A DNA stretch of 64,000 nt, from the NCBI GenBank assembly GCA_014904985.1, contig MU128922.1, positions 62,001 to 126,000 of the forward strand. The letters are read 5' to 3'. The notes beneath the pieces are model-generated. The model did no database searches, was not told the origin of the DNA, and was given only the letters and a program-made list of their open reading frames with translations. The translations under genes and the position numbers were made by a program. Origin of the DNA: Hydnum rufescens UP504. Lineage: Eukaryota; Basidiomycota; Agaricomycetes; Cantharellales; Hydnaceae. The stretch's first letter is position 1, and the number at the start of each line of letters is the position of its first letter. Below, in pieces: positions 57,139 through 64,000 of the stretch.

Positions 57139-59378
57139 ATGGCTGCCCTGCTTGGTAGCCCCCAATATTCTGTTAATGAAGCACACCCGGTTATCCATGG
57201 GAAAATAAACCCAGTAGGTGAGGTGACCTCTGTGAACGGAGGGAAGGAAATCCAGAAAGACCAAGCTTTCTCGCTTGATTGTATGGATACTCCGCTCCCC
57301 CCTGCGGATGAAATATACTTTCCAGAAGGAGGACTTCGGGCTTGGTCCGTGGTATTCGGCGTAAGTCTTCACCATTAGACTATACGCTGTCGCTCCCAAT
57401 CACATTCACCGGATTTCTAGTCGTTCCTACTGGCATTCTCATCGTGAGTTTCTCTCTGAACGCATACTACAGTCATTCTCATCGGTACGAGTCATTCAAG
57501 TTTCGGCTTCGTGAATGCGTGGGTCCGTATGCTATTGATCGTAATCCCTCCATTATTCTAATCCTCTTCACAGGGAGTGCGTACACATGTATCTCAAACC
57601 AACGTTGAAGCTCTTATGCAGATGATCAAAATTTAGGTCTTCCAGGAATATTACGCGAGAACTCTACTCAAGGATCAGTCGCAGGGTACGATGTAAGTGT
57701 TTACAAGTCCATTCCTCTCATGGGAAGATTATGGATCGATTATCCCTACAGTGCCTGGATCGGTTCGACACAAGTATGTTGGTCGTGCTTTGGCAGTTTA
57801 GGCTTGTTGAACACTCATGAATTTCTTTTTCAAGTACGCCCTTGTGTACCTCCCTGTGCGTAATTTCGTCATTTACATTTACCATTGTGTCGCTGAGTAC
57901 CGTAGCTATTTTTCAGTGTCTTGTTAGTGGCCGCCTCCTCGATATTGGATATCTTCGGGCACCGTTGCTTGTAGCATCAGTATCTCTAGTCTTCTGTCTC
58001 TTCATGACCGCCCAGTGCACCCAGTACTGGCAGTTCATGCTGTCACAAGGTGTCACTCTAGGTGTATGTATGTTGATTTGTGATATGCAGCCTCCTGCTG
58101 AGTATTGGTTTGTGGCAGATTGTTAGCGGTTTTGTCTTCGGTCCGGCGTTACCAATTGTGACCCACTATTGTAGGTGACTTCGGATATCTACCCAGTCGC
58201 GAACTTACAGAGGATCTCAAACAGTCTACAAACGGAGAGCTATAGTCTATGGGATCGTGGCACTTGGGGCCAGCACGGGCGGTACTGTGCTAGCCATAGC
58301 TGTAAGAAAGCTCTTGCCAAGGGTCGGGTAAGCTCCCTTCCATTGCTTGTTCCCCTTTCCGGATGGTTCTGTATCCCCACGTTAGGTTTCCGTGGACGAT
58401 GCGCATCACCGCTTTGATCTTCATTGCTACTACAGGGACGGCAAACATTACGCTGCGGCGCCGTCTCCCACCCAAGAATGTCAAGGGCGGTTTGTTTAAT
58501 CTGCCTGCTTTCAGAAGCATGCCGTACACGCTGTACACAGCATCCATGTGCGTAGGATTGCTTGGGATATACACTGGTACGTGCGTGTGTACACCTATCT
58601 TTATATATAAAAATGGACTCATTCTTCTACTACTGATCCCCTTTCCCTTGACTCCTGACATTTCCCCACTAGTCCTCACGTACATCGACACGATGGCGGT
58701 AGGATTGGGTATAAATCCAGAGATGTCGTTCTACTTGGTGGCAATAGCCAACGCCGCATCGGCGGTGGGACGCTTCGTACCATGCTTGGCGGCTAACCGG
58801 CTTGGTGCCGTGAATCTTCTCATCATATTCACCTTTATTGCTGCCGTAATGACTATCGCTTGGCCATTTGCGAAGACCTTTGGGAATTTGCTTGCGATCT
58901 CTATTGTATATGGGTATGAAGGAGAGATCATTTGCAAAATATTGGAAACTGACCTGTGTCCCCGGTTGTAGAGCTTCCACTGGAGCCTATATGAGTCTTA
59001 TGGCGCTCCCTGTGGCAAAACCCTCAATGGGAGGACAGGGCGATATCGGGCGACGAACTGGTAAGTCTTTACCTGCGGAACGTTCATGATTCACCGATAT
59101 GATGCATTTATCCTTGATAGGTATGGTCTTCACTGTATGCTCGATAGGCGCCCTATGCGGCCCTCCCATATCTGGACTGATTGAGGCTAGAACTGGGGGC
59201 TATATTGCCGTGGGTTATTATGCAGGTATGCATTCCCCCTTATGTATGTGGCATCATGTCCGGTGGCTGGTGGTGACTCATGGACGACCTTCTGGCAGGC
59301 TCTGTGACTATTCTTGCTTGTATTTTGATGTTCGCATGTAAAATCGTTGCTACAGGGAGAGTTGCTGGATCTTTTTAG
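57139..59378 (+). CDS. MFS transporter, monocarboxylate-porter type (about 9 exons)
   Basis: The chain starts at 57139 (MAALLGSPQYSVNEAHPVIH) with a polar N-terminus of about 70 residues and then FPEGGLRAWSVVFG, the loop that opens the first helix in fungal monocarboxylate-transporter-like MFS proteins. Across short introns come VSGRLLDIGYLRAPLLVASV, GVTLGIVSGFVFGPALPIVT, YKRRAIVYGIVALGASTGGT, LPRVGFPWTMRITALIFIAT, a charged central loop with LRRRLPPKNVKGGLF, then LTYIDTMAVGLGINPEMSFY and AASAVGRFVPCLAANRLGAV. The end is GSVTILACILMFACKI and a short tail. About twelve helices are expected. The junctions I checked are in phase, so it looks intact. Substrates in this family are diverse (monocarboxylates, riboflavin, unknown). 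The substrate here cannot be told. Confidence 0.88.
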
Positions 59379-60506
59379 GGTAATTTTCATAGCTCTTATC
59401 AGATACAGGGGATGTCAAATTTTGGAAAACGGAGGGCTCAATACTTGTAGTAAATGCCCTCTCACTCTGCAGGCATATTCTTTACTCATATGATCATGAA
59501 ATATAATATTTATTCCGCTTGTGTGGAATCTTCTCACCTGGGCGCGAAATCAGGTTTTTAGCGCCGAGAGTCATGTGTCGGAGCTACCCAATTTAATTTC
59601 TAAAAGTGGCCGTTATCCAAATTTCGTCCAATACTGCGCCTCTTGGAATTAAGCGCTCACCGAAGAGCGCTTGCCCAACCCGGTTTCGCCCTGCACGTCA
59701 ACTCGAACCATTTTCGCCTGCCTCCTGTCTAACATATAAAGGCAAGTTCTATATATAGTATCTGACTTCTCATTAGTGTATCGATGGTCATGTTGTATGT
59801 TCTCTCTCACTGCCAACTGATGCGTTCAAACAAAACCACGGTTACTGGAATTTTGAGACAATTAATACGAGGCACAGCTAGAACCTAGTCGTCTTTGAGT
59901 CCGGGCCATGGTTGAGCATGGTCTGGCAAGGGAGACCATGGGGCCGGTACGAAAACGACATAATTGGTTGCTGCCGCCATGAAAATTCCAAAGTTCGGAT
60001 TGAGGTCACAAGGCAGGGAGATTCACAGGGCCTTATCCGGCCAGTCTTCGACAACTCCTCGACGTGACTCATTCCCTGTGCCTTGTCCAAAGGAGGCTTA
60101 GGAGACGGAACAAGGGGGGCAGGTTCATTGTAATTGATGCAATGCTCGTTTGGATTGTGACAGCAAGAAGTACGCGTTCATACCATGATATTGCGATGAA
60201 CAGAGACCTCCCAAAATACTGTAACATGGCCCAATGTCACCCTGCCACTGCACTGCAAATGAAGTCGAGGTCCTTGTACTAAGTCCGACTCCGTCAAAAT
60301 TAAAAATCAAGTTGCAGCAGCACCACAGGCACGACTCCAGAGAGCAGATAACCAAGACCAGAGAGAAGCCTCTGCTGCGCCTGCGGATGTTGAGATAACA
60401 GTAAACCCTGAGATAAATGGAACTCGGATTGTAGATTAGGGAAACAACTATACAGGACCACGGCACTTGCCGTTCACACTCACCGCTTCCCTTACAGATT
60501 ATCCCA
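59379..60506. other. intergenic, nothing recognised
   Basis: About 1.1 kb, containing the leader and promoter of the eL31 gene. A frame at 60125-60535 on the minus strand is not credible. Confidence 0.4.
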
Positions 60507-61186
60507 ATGGTCAGTTTGTCTTCCCAATGAGCCATTTTTTTGACCGGGTTGTCGAGTAAACTGTGGATTAACTAACGGTCTCCCCCATCCCGTCTCACCA
60601 GGCTCCCACTAAGAAGGAGAAAAAGGTCAGTCGGGTGCCGGAAAAGTTTAGCTCTTAAAGGACAACTGACGAGCTTTCGACCTCTTATTCGCAGCCCACC
60701 AAGACACGGAGCGCCCTCGAAGACGTGGTTACCCGGGAGTACACCATCCACCTGCACAAATACGTGCATGGGCGATCGTTCAAGAAGCGTGCACCATGGG
60801 CCGTGAAGTCCATCGTCTCCTTCGCTCAAAAGCACATGGGCACCAAGGATGTTCGGATCGACCCAAAATTGAACCAACAGGTATGGCACCAGGGCATCAA
60901 AAGCGTCCCACATCGTTTGCGCCTGAAGCTTGAGCGTGAGTGATTTTTTTTTATTGGTCAATGCGCCTTTTCGTTCTGTTCTTGATCGATTTCTACATCT
61001 GCTCGAAATTGATAGGGAAACGTAACGATGAAGAGAACGCAAAGGAGAAGCTGTATACCTACGCGTCGTATGTTCCAGCCACCTCTTTCAAGGTTTGTGA
61101 ACATTCCTCGTTGCACCGTATCTCGTCCGTCTCACTCGTTTCTGCCTCTGTAGGGGCTGCAAACGGTGGTGGCAGATGCGGAGTGA
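60507..61186 (+). CDS. RPL31: 60S ribosomal protein eL31, 125 aa (5 exons)
   Basis: Exons 60507-60509 (the ATG alone), 60602-60625, 60695-60935, 61016-61092 and 61154-61186 give 126 codons with every junction in phase. The product reads [20 protein letters not shown], then [60 protein letters not shown], and ends [12 protein letters not shown]. This is the large-subunit protein eL31 beside the peptide exit tunnel. The length matches the family. The intron directly after the start codon is typical of fungal ribosomal-protein genes. Confidence 0.97.
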
Positions 61187-61514
61187 TTGGCTTGGGCGGG
61201 AATCATATATTTCTCATTCAGTCTTTCACCATGCGACAGATATGACATGATCATATGCAATATCTCATGCCTGCCAACCTAATGCGAGGCACGAGCCACT
61301 AGTATAAGGACCACATAAGTGCTAGGAGAAGCAAACTGAACGAGATGTGTGGCCGACTCCACCAGTCCTGCATAAGCTAGTCCGGGAACTTCTCACTCAC
61401 AAATCAAAAACAGGAACGCAGGAGACTAAACATGCTGCTTATACATATAATTATGTTGTACGTTGGGTGAGAGACAATGCCGTTGGGGAACTACAGTAGA
61501 TCGAGTGCTGGTCT
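61187..61514. other. 3' intergenic region between convergent genes
   Basis: Between the convergent ends of eL31 and the CFEM-like gene. Nothing is seen apart from likely 3' untranslated sequence. Confidence 0.45.
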
Positions 61515-61841
61515 TTACAGTGAAAAGACAAACGGCCCTGGACCGCGCCACCGCCAGATCTTGCAGTCATTGTAAGGATATTGGGCGGTTGGATCCAAAG
61601 TCTTGTTTTGGCACAAGCAGTTAAAGTCTGTATAGGAACAACTGCCAGGACTGTAGTTTGTCACGCAAGGCATTGCACAAGCTAGAGAGAGTCATTGCAA
61701 AATGAGAAAGAAAGTGAAGAGAGGAGGAAATTAGCCCGTGCATGGATAGCCACTCGCCCGTTCCAGTAACGAAGAATTGGCAAGGAGTTCAGCCGAGGGA
61801 TAGCGGGCGAACAAGACTAGGGCGACAAAGAAGGTGAGCAT
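61515..61841 (-). CDS. small secreted CFEM-like cysteine protein, 84 aa (2 exons)
   Basis: Exons 61841-61754 and 61681-61515 join across a phase-1 intron to 85 codons. MLTFFVALVLFARYPSAELL is a signal peptide. The mature part reads TCAMPCVTNYSPGSCSYTDF, then NCLCQNKTLD, and ends DCKIWRWRGPGPFVFSL. The spacing CxxxC, C-x(3)-D-x-x-C-x-C resembles CFEM domains, which in other fungi bind haem or act at the cell surface. Only six Cys are present where eight are typical, and no GPI signal is seen, so the domain is reduced or the 3' end is misread. A secreted role is inferred. The target is unknown. Confidence 0.55.
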
Positions 61842-62445
61842 TATGGAGAAAAAGAGGAATGGGAAAAGGACAGGACAGGATGACGAAACGGAGGTCAGGA
61901 AAGAATAGACGCTGGTTGCAGAGCACTTATACCCGTGTGTTGACCTAGGCCGATTATTCATGGAACTCGGTAGTGCTATAGGCACGCACCTACGACTACT
62001 TTTGTACTTCAAGAGCCAGATAAACTAAATGTGCAGAGGGGGTATTCCAGCTCATCGAGAGGAATGGGGGAGGGTTGGTCCAAGCAATCAGCTCTGTAAT
62101 TGACGCTCAGTAGTGCACCCCAAAAAACACTTGACCCGTGGAAGTTGCCCAAGCGGTTAGTGAGATTACGTGATCAATCGCAGCCCGTAGGGGGGGGTAG
62201 AATGGCGGAAGTGGGGCCCAGCAGGCGCTAACGAACCCGCAGCCGTGGAATGTGATTCCCAAGCAAGCTAATACAATAAGGGGGGGTCGGATTGGGTGTG
62301 ACACCTGGAAAAGTAACAACATGTGACCCTGTGGCTCCGAAGCGCCGGGTATGGTCGCACCCACGGTTCTGTACAGGAAGTGAATCACATCATGGAATCC
62401 ATGCAGTCCACACTGATGCACAGCCAGATATTACCTTGCTTGCAA
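61842..62445. other. intergenic, nothing recognised
   Basis: About 600 bp upstream of the CFEM-like gene, probably including its promoter. The open frame at 62107-62421 on the minus strand is not supported by any motif. Confidence 0.4.
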
Positions 62446-62806
62446 GGTCACTCCCACCCCACTAGCACAAGTATGTAATAAACCTGTCAGTTCTTGGTTT
62501 CTGATTGGTTCAGACGTTCAGTTTTGCATGATTGTTTTCTAGCCTTGACAATATAACCCTAATCTCCGCACACTCGGAATGATTTGCAAGCATGTCCGCA
62601 AGCACATTCGATGCCTATCTAGTAGATAATTGTTTATAGTAAATGTCAGGGCGGCATAGGCGCCCGCAACCTTGCTTGCAAACCATTCCAAATGTGCGGA
62701 GATTAGGGTTATTCTGTCAAGCCTGTCATGCAAAGCCAAAGGTCCGAACCAATCAGAAGCCAGGAAGCGGCATGTTTATTACATAATTGCGCTGGTAGAA
62801 GTGACC
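62446..62806. mobile_element. foldback MITE, about 361 bp
   Basis: The arms of about 150 bp are inverted copies: GGTCACT...CTAGCACAAG, TATGTAATAAAC, TTCTGATTGGTTC, TTTGCATGA and AACCCTAATCTCCGCACA on the left. The right side gives their complements in reverse (TGTGCGGAGATTAGGGTT, TCATGCAAAG, GAACCAATCAGAA, GTTTATTACATA, AGTGACC). A loop of about 80 bp separates them. No coding frame. Divergence between the arms is modest, so it is fairly old. Confidence 0.75.
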
Positions 62807-64000
62807 ACCTTTTTCTTTCCTTTCTTCTCCCCGACCCATAATATTGCGGTAGCATTGATATTTTGGTTTCTGACATTGATCACACTATTAATTTAGCATT
62901 CTCCCCCCTCGCCGCTCTCTTTCCCCTCTTCTTTCCCCCCAGATCGTGGTACGACTCCCTAATACGGTTAAGAATTTAAAACCCCCACTCCAAACGTGAC
63001 GTTATTGCTAGCTTAGTAACACCCGGAGCCCGAGTGTGACAAGACCGGTTTATTAGAGTGACGGGGAGCTACAGCCGCATTATTGCGCGGCGGGTCCGCC
63101 AAATTTGGAGCGCCCGAGAAGTCGACATGACAGGCGTGACAGGCGAGCTATGCAACCCGTCACTGGGCGACCACCACCGTCTTTCCGCTAGGATTCGGAG
63201 TGGTAAGCACTCCAAGTCCACTAGATAGTCGAGCACCTCCGTTGGCATGCCCATTGGTGTAGTTGGCGATCTCCAATGTCACAATTTCAAGTCTAATTAG
63301 AATAGCCCTGGCAAAGAAGCTACATTCGAACTCTGACGAGGCCTAACTCACGAATCCCTCGAATCTATTGTACGTACAGCACATGTACTGTAGATTCTTT
63401 TGTCCCGCGGTACATCGAGACCCCGAAAAAATTTTTCTGCACCCCGGTTCTTTTGTCTTCGCGAAGTTACACAAAAAGAAGTGTAAGTACCCAGGGCCGG
63501 CAAGGTTGAGGCCCGGCCACCCCTCGTACGCCCCTTGCCTTGGTGTAAATTTCTTATAGTAAAGCAAGGCAGTCGATGAATTGGGAAGGGACAAAGCGCC
63601 AAAGATAGGGGAAGCATCACGTGCGAAAATAAGCGGCTACACTCCCAAAACATGTAGTGCACGAAAGCCCGCAATGGTATTGCTTGATAAATGATGCAAA
63701 ATTTATTGATGGGGGACGTCGTCATGATGGAAAAATACGAAAACAGCAAGCGAAGCAACATACATACAGTATGCACGCATGCGTGCAAAAAATGGGCACG
63801 AAAAAAGTCTGAATGAGACCCAAACAATGCACAAACAACGAAGAAAGAATGAGAAGCCTGACTCTAATCGCACTCCTATTTCAAGTCCCGCGCCAAAAGC
63901 GTGCCAAAGAAGAGTGGACCGGGGCGGCATGAGTGGGACGGAGACGATAGAGTAACAATGTTTGTGGGTGACGTGAATGATTGCGAAAAGAAGGGGGTCA
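62807..64000. other. intergenic, nothing recognised
   Basis: The last 1.2 kb shows a CT-rich stretch near 62895-62940 and several overlapping minus-strand frames at 63343-63930 without motifs. I do not call a gene. Confidence 0.4.

Noticed and set aside
62107..62421. 104-codon minus-strand frame with hydrophobic stretches
   Set aside because: No motif, no signal-peptide start that fits and no supporting context.
63348..63827. 159-codon minus-strand frame
   Set aside because: Composition is that of random translation and no domain is visible.
1..64000. Biosynthetic gene cluster or CRISPR-like array
   Set aside because: No core synthase genes or regularly spaced direct repeats were seen. The transporter at 57139 is not accompanied by pathway enzymes.

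Overview
This is a 64-kb piece of nuclear DNA from a filamentous basidiomycete, most likely an Agaricomycete. The evidence is many short GT-AG introns (about 45-90 nt), genes packed on both strands, a kinase-like protein of the type common in mushroom genomes, a CFEM-like secreted protein, a laccase-type oxidase relic, and fungal Copia, tyrosine-recombinase and hAT-type transposon remains. There is no sign of bacterial, viral or organellar DNA. No rRNA, tRNA or CRISPR array was recognised.

Left part (1-20 kb), repeat-rich with few conserved genes: a hypothetical ORF (409-1212), a decayed multicopper-oxidase pseudogene (1905-3256) next to a hAT-end fragment, a five-exon kinase-like gene (4243-6699), a 3'-truncated Copia element with its LTR (6839-7862), a small multi-pass membrane protein (8619-about 9720), a large Ser/Pro-rich coiled-coil protein (11061-13549), and a gene whose start codon lies inside a palindromic MITE that abuts a hAT-type MITE (16010-17579).

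Middle (20-31 kb): a membrane protein and ISD11 share a 97-bp divergent promoter. Next come ribosomal protein eS30 and threonine synthase, with all exons solved in frame. At 26,660-30,735 sits the most striking feature: a 4.07-kb composite with hAT-type outer ends and a perfect 8-bp target duplication (CATCCCTC). It holds two related hAT-type copies flanking a degenerate DIRS/Ngaro-like RNase H plus tyrosine recombinase. It interrupts the last exon of a small gene, and a coherent reading frame resumes on the far side.

Right part (31-64 kb), denser and more conserved: an Asterix (PAT complex) homologue, a RING plus UIM-like ubiquitin-ligase candidate, a large Ser/Pro-rich coiled-coil protein, the cohesin subunit SCC3/STAG and the ER stress sensor IRE1 (divergent, 99 bp apart), a single-pass membrane protein, a monocarboxylate-type MFS transporter, ribosomal protein eL31 and a CFEM-like secreted protein. 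Foldback MITEs lie at 55.4-55.7 kb and 62.4-62.8 kb.

Three otherwise coherent genes (Asterix homologue, the 39.5-44.2 kb gene, IRE1) each need exactly one base added or removed at a C or G homopolymer, so base-level indel errors in this assembly are likely. The conserved genes cover separate housekeeping roles (translation, Fe-S assembly, threonine synthesis, cohesion, ER proteostasis, transport) and do not form a pathway cluster.
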